In this document: one piece after another, positions 37,211 through 47,402 of the stretch
How the letters are laid out: every line of letters starts with the position of its first letter
Position numbering within the stretch: the first letter of the stretch is position 1
DNA from: Irpex lacteus
Lineage: Eukaryota > Basidiomycota > Agaricomycetes > Polyporales > Irpicaceae
Assembly (NCBI GenBank): GCA_001986395.2
Contig: MQVO02000003.1
Location: 1,612,001-1,676,000 of the forward strand
Reading direction: 5' to 3'
DNA: 64,000 nt
The notes under the pieces: generated by a model
The model's database searches: none
Told to the model about the DNA's origin: nothing
Seen by the model: the letters and a program-made list of their open reading frames with translations, nothing else
Program-made: the position numbers and the translations under genes

Positions 37211-38006
37211 GATCTTCACGAGGGATGAAAGGGATGAAAGTGCCAGTAGGCCGTGAAGAAAGGCCCTGTCTTTGCTTACCGCCACGGTATATATACTGCT
37301 GTGGCATTTGACCCTACGCGTATACCAGCGTCATGGTCCAGTCTCCTGGGACTGACTTCGTCAGATTCTCGAATTTCGATGCACAGCATGCATACTGTAC
37401 TGGCCCCTGCACGCATGTGTCAGCAACCGGTGCAAAATTGCTTTTAGACGGGCTTTGTATCGAGTTCATACAATCGATATCGCAACCGCTGAGGTCCAGG
37501 GTGGAATCTATTAAGTACATAGCCTCACGTCCTGATATGACTCGGAATCATCCTCTAAGCTCACCGTCTATTGTTCGACGTGAGGCTTGGTTTTACATCT
37601 TTGAAATATGAACGTTGAATTCACATAAATGCTCTACTTATTTAATACGCCGACTCGGACGTCCGACCTGCTTCAGTGGTCAATCATCGCGCTTTGCAAT
37701 TTGAAACCAGGGGCGCCAAGGGCGCCGCTCAAGTCCTCCCGACGTGCGCAAGAGATACTGTACTTATTTACTATACAATTTTCATGTTATGCCCAACAAG
37801 CCAGGTCATTACCACCATGAACATAAATCATACTTTCAGGTATAACTTAAGGGGCCTTACGATCGATGGAGGTCTGGTTTCTAACTAAAATATATAATAG
37901 GCATTCAGGTGTGTACTAAGTAAGTATACTTATACAGAGCTCGCTTCGATAACTTCGATAACGTCAACGTCAACATGCCATGGTCCTTTGACCTCCGAAG
38001 GTTCCT
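37211..38006. other. Intergenic between small family genes
   Basis: 796 bases covering the s4 promoter and the s5 3' UTR. Short open frames on the + strand near 37253-37888 have no recognisable content. Confidence 0.5.
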
Positions 38007-38712
38007 CTATTTCGCCTTCGACCTCTTATCTTTGCTCTGCCCATCTGAGGTGCCAGCATTCTTCCCGGTGACATTGTTATCAGCATTCTCTTGCCCCTTA
38101 GTATCCCGCGCTTCCTTCAACCGAGCCTGAGTACTTTGCACACTTTTGTTCGGTTTTGCTCTGTTCGGGGTAATGTTGGGACCCTTGGGCTTAAGCCCGC
38201 TAGAAATCGCCATATCATGAGATTGCAGGATTTCGAGTGTTTGACCGCTGTAAGAGCGACACCTACGCGCGCAACATGTCTGAAAGCAGTTGCTGAACTG
38301 CTGAATCCACCGCTTCACCGTGAACTCCCGTATCGAGTTCGAAGGAGCCTAATGGGCCGCCATTAAGGCCATTACTGGGTATAAAAAGCAAATGTAGGTT
38401 TCCGGTCAACTAAAGACCAGGGTTTTTAACTCACGGAATATCAGCGATAACTTTCTCTGTTCTCTCAACCCGAGTAATCGTGCCTGAGGCATTGTGTTTC
38501 GGGTCAGCTGGCTCATCACCCGCGCTGTGGCCGCTTCCGTCGGTTGTCCCGATAACTTTCACAGTTTGCACGTTCGTGGAGGTATATGCGGACGTCTCTT
38601 GAGCACCATCTGCGGTTGTAGTGGTGACAGTCTGTGTGACGGTGGTGGAGACATTGAAGGTTGCATTTGTAGGAGAGTTGTTGCCGTCGGTGGAGCTGGT
38701 AGGAATATCCAT
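38007..38712 (-). CDS. Small family protein s5 (long type)
   Basis: About 193 residues, three exons, phase-2 introns. Exon 1: FNVSTTVTQTVTTTTADG, then TSTNVQTVKVI, a linker, and TRVERTEKVIADIP. Exon 2 (after a CCCAG acceptor near 38380): NGLNGGPLGSFELDTG, ending SAVQQLLSDMLRA. Exon 3: GLKPKGPNITPNRAKP, then a Lys/Asn/Asp-rich hydrophilic tail ending SKDKRSKAK before TAG at 38007-38009. It is the nearest relative of s3. The 5' neighbour is the end of AFI1, as the AFI1 relic is the neighbour of s3. No signal peptide, membrane segment or known domain was seen. Confidence 0.7.
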
Positions 38713-39197
38713 GTCGATGTGAGCGTAGGAACGGTGCAGGTACTGCTCATGCTGAAGCTCTGAAGCCTATTAAATACCTAGTTTACCTGTCAGCCGATAC
38801 GGAAACAGGCGTCTAGCATTTTCATTCAAAATGCGCAGATGGATAGGAAGGCACAGCTATACACAGATTTCCAGTGTAGTGGGCCGTTCTGACATCGATA
38901 TGAGGCGCCATCCACCTCTTTCTCAGGTATATTTGCCCTGAAATGAAGATACAAGGATACTCCAAGATGTTCTCGATAGCAATACTCCGTTATCTTCATC
39001 CGCCTGCAAGGCTCGATTCGCTACGATTAGAGGGAGTCCGAGACATGTATGTAGGCGGTAATGCCAACGCAGTCTGGTCACGCATTACACGCGATTCTCG
39101 AGCATGCGCTTGTCGAACGTATGCATAGCGCTGGAAATGGTTCAGCGCTTGGAGAAACTGGACTCCAACCTTCGCAATATGAGATTAAGAATCAGAA
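38713..39197. other. Intergenic between s5 and AFI1
   Basis: 485 bases, the promoter of s5 and the 3' UTR of AFI1. Its counterpart in the first unit would be about 31525-32189. I could not confirm similarity by eye along the whole stretch. Confidence 0.5.
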
Positions 39198-41910
39198 TCA
39201 GGAATTTTTGATACGCACTGGATAAGATCGAAGTTCGTTGAATATCTCCACTGTGAGGTCCCGGACCGTCTCCAGCTGATGAAAAAGACCGAAGCTTAGA
39301 GGAAGCAGGCCGTTATGGTGAGGCGGCAAAAGCGACAAAAGCTATGCCCCGCGATTGAGTTCGATATCTAAGTCCATGACAGGTGCCATATACACATACC
39401 TCTGTGATTTGGTCATAGGTTTGGGCATTCTCGGCGAGCGTTCGATAGATCAAATGAGCCTCTCCGTCGCTCACGCGCCTCGAGTGACGGAGCTTCCACA
39501 GCTGATGTGCAATGTCCACACCTTGTACAGGATTCGTAGCTCTTAGCTTATTAAAATCCTGTGGTAGCCCTGTGAGACACAGCCCTGCAAACGGAAGTAA
39601 CCTTAACTGACCTGCTCCCATAGTGTATAGCTCTCAGTTCGCCGCCATGCTTCTATCCTACTGGCGTTAGCTGCTAACTCTCTGGCCCCAGCGGCTTCAT
39701 CCGTGAAGCACAGGCCACTGCCGAGTCGAGGCTCTTCCCCTGGTATCTCGGTGTAGTTTGTGCTCGGGTAGCCTATTGTGGTGTTCATTCCAAGTACATC
39801 TTCCTCATACCGAGCCGCGAGCCTGACAAAACGTGTTGCATACTCAGTGAAGCGAGCACGGACGTGGGCCTCTCCATAATGCAGGGAAATGGCGGAGATA
39901 ATCTGTGCCCAAACCATCAGTTTTAGTGAGCGCGAAAGAGGGGTCTGTACTGACGTCTTCCATGAAGATGTTATCTGCAGTTTCCACTTTGCCAACGAAG
40001 TCAGCCTTCTGTACAGGGTTCAGATCCTTGCTGGGCCGGGACATTTCCTCTTCGCTTCCAAGAGACCCTTCAGCTTTCAACGTGCCAGAGCGCACAATTA
40101 GCTGTACAGGGTTCACGGGCGCGCCTGTCGGATGGTTCTGATGAATGTCCTTCGAAATGACCATACGACTCGTGCCTATATCGCACAGAAGATCCCAGTT
40201 GGCTGACGCCTCAAAGATAGGATTCGTAACTCCTGCAATGTATGCGGGTCTGGATAATTCGGTCAGCGCTATTCACGGCGTATTCTATCATTGGGACGCA
40301 CGTTGACTCCCACTCTTCTTTATTGATGAGGTTGGCATACGGGAATGCCCGCTTGATCAATCCTCTGAGCACCATGCCACATCCTGAGCCTAGCGCACAC
40401 GCCGAGAGAACATAACTCGACACTTGGCCCGCGGGTCTATGATGTCCTAAGAAAATGATGCGTTTGCCTGTGACAAGTGCGTTGAATAATATGATAATTG
40501 GGTGGGTTTGGTTGCCGCTGGTATGGAGATGTGGATGCATCGGCCCTGTGATAGTCGTCGAGGGTGCTGAAAACGTCTGGACAAGTTGGATGAGGGAGTA
40601 CTGGTGAGAAACGTTAGTACCTATTCACATCCACTCGAAAGAGAGGGACTCACATCGCCAACTTCCTCTTGAAAGGTGTACATTGGCAGCCTGATAGGCA
40701 ATTGGTGGTCATTATACTCGATTGTAGCAGGGAAGAAATGAGTATCCTTCAAAAGTGGTGTGGGGGCCGTCGTCACGGAAGGAATACTTCCCACATCTTC
40801 TCTTCGGACATGGTTGTGCGAGGACGACGAGGACGAGGCGTCCATGGATTTCCTTCCACGCAGAGAGGTGCTGCGATTGCCATCAATGGCAGTGCTGCTA
40901 GCGTTTGTCCCGGACTGTGACCCAGATTGATCCTGGCTACTCTCTACCCAAACAGCGCTGCCATCCAATGAGAACGATGCGTCGGAGGGAGAATATTGAT
41001 TTGTCGATTGTAGGCTTGCAGCGCTGGCTGAGGCGTTGTTCCCTATTTCACGATCCTTGCGTCTCGTTTGCCCTCGTACCATGATACCGTCCTCAAAACT
41101 GGACTGTGATCCAATTGAACCGTCCGTCTTGTGCGTAGGATGGTGTGTGGCAGGTTCGCTCACTACTGGCCGGGACAGTTCCTCGAACTTTTCGAGAAAT
41201 ACGTCCTTGCGCTCCGACGTTCGCATGATGAGTTTCTCGAACCGGGATAAAGTGGGGGCCATCGAGATGTCCATGCTGTTGACTGCGTCGAAGAGACGAG
41301 CGAGACAGTCTTGAGAGGGATTCATGAAATAATCATCCAGAGCCATTAACAAGACAGGCTACGGGTCCTCTGTCAGCAAGGTGCAAACCGCAGCGACTGG
41401 GTTGTACCTTGAAGATCTCGATGAATGAATGTCGTGTGCAAATAGCCATGGCCTTCACTATTGCCCCTCTGAGACCATTCAGGACAGTTGTCTGAACGAG
41501 GTGCTATCCAACTCACCTTCGGACAGTCTTATCGAGCTTAGTCCTCACAAGGTTCAGTACGTATATCAACTCTGGAGAGTTCTCCTCATCGTCCTCGCCC
41601 GCCTTGCCGCCATGTAATTCCGATGGTTCTAACGCAAGAACCGGAGCGATAGTGTTGAATGGTCTCTGGTTTAAAAAGAAGATAGTCCAATCCTCAGGTT
41701 GTCGTTCAGCCCCATCGGGCAGCATTAGGTTGGCTAGAAGACTATTGCATTCAACGGGTCGTTAGCATAGTTGTACGTTTGAGCAGACTCGACGACGGAC
41801 GTTTCATCTGTGCCGAGTGGTTGAGGGAACTGGTATGTAAGCTGTGCACCTTTGTCGATGTCGAAGTCGGCGAGAAGAACGAAGGAGCAATGTTCGGCAG
41901 CTCCAGTCAT
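39198..41910 (-). CDS. AFI1: Afi1/SPA-domain protein (Arf3 docking, polarity)
   Basis: A protein of the Afi1/Spa family, related to DENN-domain proteins. Yeast Afi1 tethers the GTPase Arf3 and its partners to the polarised plasma membrane. The N-terminus reads HCSFVLLADFDIDKGAQL, TYQFPQPLGTDE, LMLPDGAERQPEDWTIFFLN, ELIYVLNLVRTKLDKTVRR, KAMAICTRHSFIEIFKP and ALDDYF. A Ser-rich spacer follows (about 40800-41150). The C-terminal half has IILFNALVTGKRIIFLGH, SSYVLSACALGSGCG, AFPYANL and a last exon GLFHQLETVRDLTVEIFNEL. The start at 41910 (MTGAAEHC) was chosen because family members begin just before the HCSF block; upstream in-frame Mets run into promoter sequence. The last exon is the source of the relic at 32190-32310. 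Confidence 0.85.
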
Positions 41911-42225
41911 GGGAGGTTGAATGCAAACGTGATAGAATTGACGCCCATGATAAATAGCTCGTAGTATATGTCGTTGATCACGGTTTTGCGAACGAGACAG
42001 CGCCACAACACCTTGTACTGGCACACCAGATGATTGGATTGGCATCTGCTTATGTGGTCCGCACACAATTCAATTACAACAAAAAGTATGGATACAACGA
42101 GAGTTCAAAGAGAGACTCGGAAATGTCACGATACAGGTGCTTCACTGCACGGGCGGCATTTCTGGAAGGTCCGGCATAACAAGAGGAAAGTCCAGTTTTG
42201 AAACTTTTGAGCTTATTTCTTGGTG
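41911..42225. other. Short intergenic region
   Basis: 315 bases between AFI1 and the small unknown gene on the same strand; AFI1 promoter. Nothing else seen. Confidence 0.5.
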
Positions 42226-42778
42226 TCATATGCCAGTTAGAGCCGCCAGGGCTATCTTAATGCGGCTAACGAAATCGTTGAGGCGTTGACGGGTTTTCTC
42301 TTCCAGTGAAAGGGCGTCAGCACCGCATATATCGAAGTAGGGAGCCATAGCATAAGGGTGATGATGAAACATCGGCCTACCCATGATATGACTGCACGAC
42401 ACCGATGAAGTCGAAGACCTGCCTTGTTCTTTTTCAATCCCCATAATGTCATTGACTTCCTTCTCGAGAAAATCGGCTGTAAGGTCGCTCTCGCGAGTAG
42501 GTCGAGATGTGGACCAGGCGTGAAAATCGAGCATTAGTTCGATGACCATCTTGCCCAGTTCTTGAAGCATCGGTATATGCACTATAGTAGATGTATGCGT
42601 TTAGACGTTGTGATAACTCACTCTCCTGGAACTCGCTATCTCGTTTGCCTTCATCGTCGAAGGGGTCGACAATTGTCCCGCGATGGTCGAACTCCGTGAA
42701 GCCTTCGGAGATAAGGTCGACAGGCGAGGCGTTTTTTACGGTAATAGCAGGAGCTGTGGCACTAGAGAAGGCCTCCAT
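42226..42778 (-). CDS. Small unknown protein, two exons
   Basis: About 170 residues. Exon 1 begins MEAFSSATAPAITVKN and runs through EGFTEFDHRGTIVDPFDDEG to FQE. A GTGAGT-TATAG intron of about 50 bases follows. Exon 2 begins HIPMLQELGKMVIELMLDF and ends DFVSRIKIALAALTGI before the stop at 42226. It contains a His-rich patch (GRPMFHHHPYAM) and an amphipathic C-terminal helix. I do not recognise a family. It lies between AFI1 and the metacaspase, on the same strand. An alternative is that it is a 3' exon group of the metacaspase gene, but the metacaspase reading reaches its own stop at 42962, and ATG at 42778 sits in a good position for a start. Confidence 0.5.
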
Positions 42779-42961
42779 CTAGAGCGTGTTGTAATGAATA
42801 AAGCTAGACCTCAATGGTTCAGATACATACTGGGCGACGATACGAACGTTAATGGCGAGGGGGTCGAGTACAAATACAGGCAAGTAAAGCATCGAGATTT
42901 AGTAACACGCTGGCGTCAAATATATTCAGACTCCGAAGATCATCGTCTCTTCCTTCGAACT

Positions 42962-44790
42962 CTACTCGCCGGCCACAGGAGATAATACGACATTGAAGTT
43001 GAAGATTTCGTTGTCTTGAACGGAGTGTCCAAATCTCAAGCTTCTCCCAAAGGCTTTACGGATGGGTACCCCATGTATCTCCGTCTACATAAACAGTTTA
43101 AGGCTTAGTAAGTACACTCAGACACGAATAACTATCATCAGCGAACTTACGAGACAGCTTAGCGAGCTTAAGTGAGGCCTTGGTGGGACTACTGCCGCAG
43201 TGTCGTCCCTCTTGCTGCTCGCCTTGTACCTGGCTATCAATTGATCTATCTTTTCGCTGTGCATTGTGGCTATCATCAGCGTCGCCGAGAAAGCCCAAGG
43301 ATGTATGCATCTTTACCTGACTTCGTGTAGAAGTTGTTCATGAGTCTGCATCGGATCTTGCCCTGGGAAAAATAGATATTAAGTATTCTCAACTCGGTGG
43401 CCTTCATAAAATAACGTACTGATACAGTATGTCAGAATCTTCGAATGCGGTTCATTTTTAAACATTAGCTCAGCGTAAGATAGACTGGAGTCAGCTTGAC
43501 GTACTCGAATAAATAAACCTCCGCTGCTACCTGCACTATAGGCTTGCTGGTCGTCTTTACATGCGGACCAGCACACCTTTATAAGACTAAACAACTGCAC
43601 TGCATATTAAAACTGTAGCCACTCACCACATGAGGATACAGTCGCTTTATGGTTTCTATCTCGTCCGGTTCTGTGATAGCAGAATTGGGTTCTTCCCCTA
43701 TTTCAAGAGGTGCCGTACTAGAACCTGTGCCTGTAAAACTGTTAGCTGTAATATACCACAGCCAGTAGTAGTTTTCTCAAACCTTCAAAGCGAAACCCTT
43801 TGTTACGGGGCATATGGTCGGAATGACCATGAGGTAGATCTACCCCCAAGAAATCAGCAGAATTCATTGAGAAGGAGTCGCTACGACAGACCCGCCATAG
43901 TGCCAGAGTGGCAACAATCGACAATCAGCTGTAGATCATAGCAATTAGATGAGTGCACTCATTTTGAAGACGTGGGTCCTCACCACTAAGCTGACTCCTG
44001 GCTGGACCCCGCCGATCAGTATGTCTTTGATTTCCTGCACCATTCACAATGAGATGAGGTACATGAAACGCTACGTGTGGAGATAATGCCTACGTCGTCG
44101 AGGATATAGTTTCTGATACCGTCGTTGTGAAACTCGACGTCGACTGGCCAAAATACTGTCGTACAGGTAGGCATTCAATGTGTAAGCGGTTGCCTACTCA
44201 GGCATGATATTGACTAGTTCAGAGGCGTACCTTCGTCCATACCATCCTTTTCTTTCTCAGGTGTGGGGCACGGCCGTTGTGATCCATGTCCGCTAACTAA
44301 CTCATGGTAAGCAAGGTGGGTAACATCGTATATCGTTCGGCATACTGTGGCAAATGAGGTGGTCTCCTTTCATAGAGTTTGCTACGAGATCATGCATGGC
44401 TTGAAGCTACACCGCGGTAACATCAGTGAACCTGGAGTTGACTAGGAAGTCTGAGAGTACATACTATATTCTCACGAGTGGGGAGTTCGTTGTCGTTTCC
44501 ATCGCAGTCTTTCAACACTGTGATATTCTCCTCTGGATAGCCAAACTCTTCTATCAACGATATCCAGCATCAGTGTCGCTTCGGTAGCTGATATGTATGA
44601 TTAGACACCCACCGATGGCAAGATCTATAATATGCTTAGAATCTTCATGCGCGTGTTCAAGCTCGAAGCCTTGATCGTGGAGATGACTGTAGCGTATAGC
44701 AATGGACAAAACTTTCTTGACTGGCGTGCGGATGCGTGGCAGTCTGAGATGCCGGTTCATTGCACTGTTCGCTGTCGAGGTACCGGGCAA
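42962..44790 (-). CDS. Type I metacaspase
   Basis: A caspase-fold cysteine protease that cuts after Arg/Lys; in fungi it is linked to ageing, stress-induced death and protein quality control. The p20 part starts VKKVLSIAIRYSHLHDQG, then EEFGYPEENITVLKDCDG, PTRENI, a block with the catalytic His (ISGHGSQRPC), DGMDE, VFWPVDVEFHNDGIRNYILD, and the catalytic Cys in LIVDCCHSGTMAG. The p10-like part has VCWSACKDDQQAYSAGSSGG, ELMFKNEP and PMQTHEQLLHEV. Both catalytic residues are present. The N-terminal prodomain is only about 25 residues and lacks the Pro/Gln-rich region of many type I enzymes. At least ten short introns are needed. The 3' end is uncertain: the last exon is read as EIHGVPIRKAFGRSLRFG to a TAG at 42962-42964, which is not a typical metacaspase end. 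Confidence 0.82.
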
Positions 44791-46851
44791 TGGTTTGGTA
44801 GTGCACTTGCAGAGATGATTACCATATATACGAAGCGAGAACCTTCGTCTATAGAGAATGTGAGCTACCTTTGTCAGCTCGGGCGCGCCCTAGCCCCGAA
44901 GTGCACGGCTCGAACAGTGGTGTACCACGCGATGTCCACCAGCAATCATGATGTTGAAATCCTCTAGGATGGGAAGGATCTGTCATGCATGTCGCTTCTT
45001 AGCTTCAAACATTGCGTGTTCCCTCAAGAAGCTAAGCCAGCTATGCATTCTGTTCGCCCACTTTCTGCAATCGCGCTCACATGCCAGCGCTCAGCGCTCA
45101 TCCACGAAGCTGCATCTCAGAGTGGTCAGTGATCGACGAGTCTGACAGATGTTAGAATGTAATCAGCGAGGATTTGAATAACGGTCTCATGGCATCTAAG
45201 ACTGACTCACAGCATATAGTATCAATACTGCATTGTAATACACTCTACGGTGAACGTATTGATTCAAGATAAATGCCAGTATCCAGTAGTATCCACAACT
45301 GCAAGAGGTACTAACGAAAAACAGACGAATGTTAGAAGATTGTGTAGAGTCATCGAGCTTAGCAAGCAGCTTTACCAACAACTCGGCAACATACCTAGCT
45401 ACTCTAAGGGGCAATGTGAAGAAGTCATGACATGCCTTAGTCATGGTAGAGGAACGAACCAAACGTCTGGTGAGTATGTTGCCTCGGCGAGACTCAGTAG
45501 CGTAGGCCTAGAAGCAGTTAATCAGAACAGTCTATACATGGGTGTACTATTAATACGTACTATCATCCAATCTTTGTTCAAGCTTGAGAGAGAACAGCAT
45601 TGAGGTATAGATTTTGATCAATTGCATATCAGAATGAATATGCGAAGTAAGTATGAGTCATAACCATATTCCAAACTCACACGACGGTGCTAGAACAAAT
45701 AGAGTCGACATGAAGCTATGAATGCAATGCAGACTGCCATGTATGGACATGTGTAGTAACATTCTCGCTGTTTCAGTTTCCGATGCAGGCCTAACAATGA
45801 CATCATTGTGAGCCTAATTCTCCGGAGGGGTGGAGGGGTGAAGGTGTGTTACGAATTTCAGTCTGCGATAACGCGTTGGTGAGCGCGAAAACTTCGACCG
45901 GGAGAAACACCGCAAACTTGATGTGGGCGACTTACTTGAAAATACAATGAGCTGAGGAGAGATTTTGGAGGAGTTATTTCTGCGGCTTCCGCTGGCCGGT
46001 GCTCTTTGCAGCTCACTACCAGATTTTTAAACGCCTCTTGCCCTCTACAAACTGCGGCTATAACGCCATATGCCTTTTCGCCTCATCGGTATGACATGAC
46101 AGCTTTCACTGACAAGGGTCCAAGAGGGCCATATCGGCGAGATTGATGGACCTTGGAATCTAATCACGGATTAGCCCAAGGCGTTGAATGAGACCTCACG
46201 GCAACAGAAATGTAGCCACGGTAGTCGATACCAGCATGACTTTGAAGCTGAAACTAAACGCACAAGCCATCCGCCAAGGTTGTGTTCTGCATCAGCCATT
46301 CGTGCAATGTCCGCCGAAGGAAGCAATCGTCGATGTAACGTGTTGCTGCTATTGAAGCTGGGATTGTTGGACAGCGCCTGATTGGGTTGGTAAACAATTC
46401 GCCATTGTGTGCACTTCCCAAGGGAGACTGTCGCTAAAGGAAGCATCTAGAAGCAGTGTATGAGCACTTGATTTCCAGACGAACCAAACGATACGTACTA
46501 TCATCTACATAACCTGAGAATGTAGGACCGGGATTTGATCATTGCGAGTGTGATACAAATCGCAAGTTGCGATATTCACGTACACGCCTTCAGCGGTAAC
46601 AATCGAAGGCACATCGCGATGCACGATGCATGATGCATGATGGCCGACTTCAATGCGCAACTTGAAAGTTTTGCGGTTCAAGTTCAAACTTGAACTTGTT
46701 CCCGGAACGCTCGAGATAAGCGCCAATTACGAGTAAGAACGCCCGGATCTGGGATCTGAGATCTGGAATTTCACGCAAGTGGCTTGGTAAGCGCTGATTG
46801 CTGACCAATGAGCTGCGCGGCCACTGTAGTATGATAAAATACTGGTAAGAT
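44791..46851. other. Long gene-poor interval
   Basis: About 2.06 kb upstream of the metacaspase. Open frames (for example 45250-45603 on +, 45196-45462 and 46171-46446 on -) are short, unspliced and without motifs. I see no gene. A decayed segment is possible, but nothing could be aligned by eye. Confidence 0.5.
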
Positions 46852-46853
46852 TA

Positions 46854-47068
46854 GAGTATTTTGGTTGGGTGTTTAAAACGTTTTTTTCTATACGGTTGGA
46901 GCTGTCGGATTTTCCCGATCGTTGCGCCAACGGCTGAGGCTCGCTACCTGTTGGCCGTTGTGATTGGTGGGTTGGCGAGATTTGCGCTCCAAGCATTGCT
47001 ATAAAATTAGGTGAGTGGAGCCCAAATATTTCGCAGAAATCGATTTAAATAGCCCAACCAAAATACTC
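46854..47068. mobile_element. Short MITE with TA target duplication, 215 bp
   Basis: The left end GAGTATTTTGGTTGGG (46854-46869) and right end CCCAACCAAAATACTC (47053-47068) are perfect inverted repeats of 16 bases. Similarity continues weakly inwards (TTTAAA and CG on both sides). Both ends are flanked by TA (46852-46853 and 47069-47070), as for Tc1/mariner-type insertions. There is no coding capacity. The element sits downstream of the third WW-like gene. Confidence 0.75.
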
Positions 47069-47070
47069 TA

Positions 47071-47402
47071 TTAGCGGTCAATAATACACTCGGGTGTGCT
47101 TTACAGTAATTATATTCTGCAAAATTGTTAGTTTCTTGAATCATGCTGAATAACTCATATCATACCCACTGGGAGTCTTCGACAGACTCGGACGTGGCAG
47201 AGGCTGCGCACTGGTAAAGTATGAGGTGGAGACCACTGTATCGATATATGATAGCTCTATGCGAAGATGCACCTAAGCTAGATCTAATTGACATAATATA
47301 CGCAACTTCTACACGATTGTCACGGGGTATAATGGAAGAGTCTACCACTTTCTGGGATACCAACTCTGTATATACATCATGAACCTCCAAAATGCAACCG
47401 AG
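47071..47402. other. Short intergenic region
   Basis: 332 bases between the MITE and the stop of the WW-like gene. An open frame at 47160-47390 (-) has no motif. Likely 3' UTR. Confidence 0.5.

Noticed and set aside
38340..38385. Frameshift in s5 at the exon 1/exon 2 junction
   Set aside because: Using the acceptor directly before GCTCC breaks the frame, but the upstream CCCAG acceptor gives NGLNGGPLGSFEL in frame and matches s3, so no frameshift is needed.
45250..45603. 117-codon open frame and the antisense 88-codon frame
   Set aside because: Neither shows a domain, signal peptide or paralogue in the window; both are likely chance.
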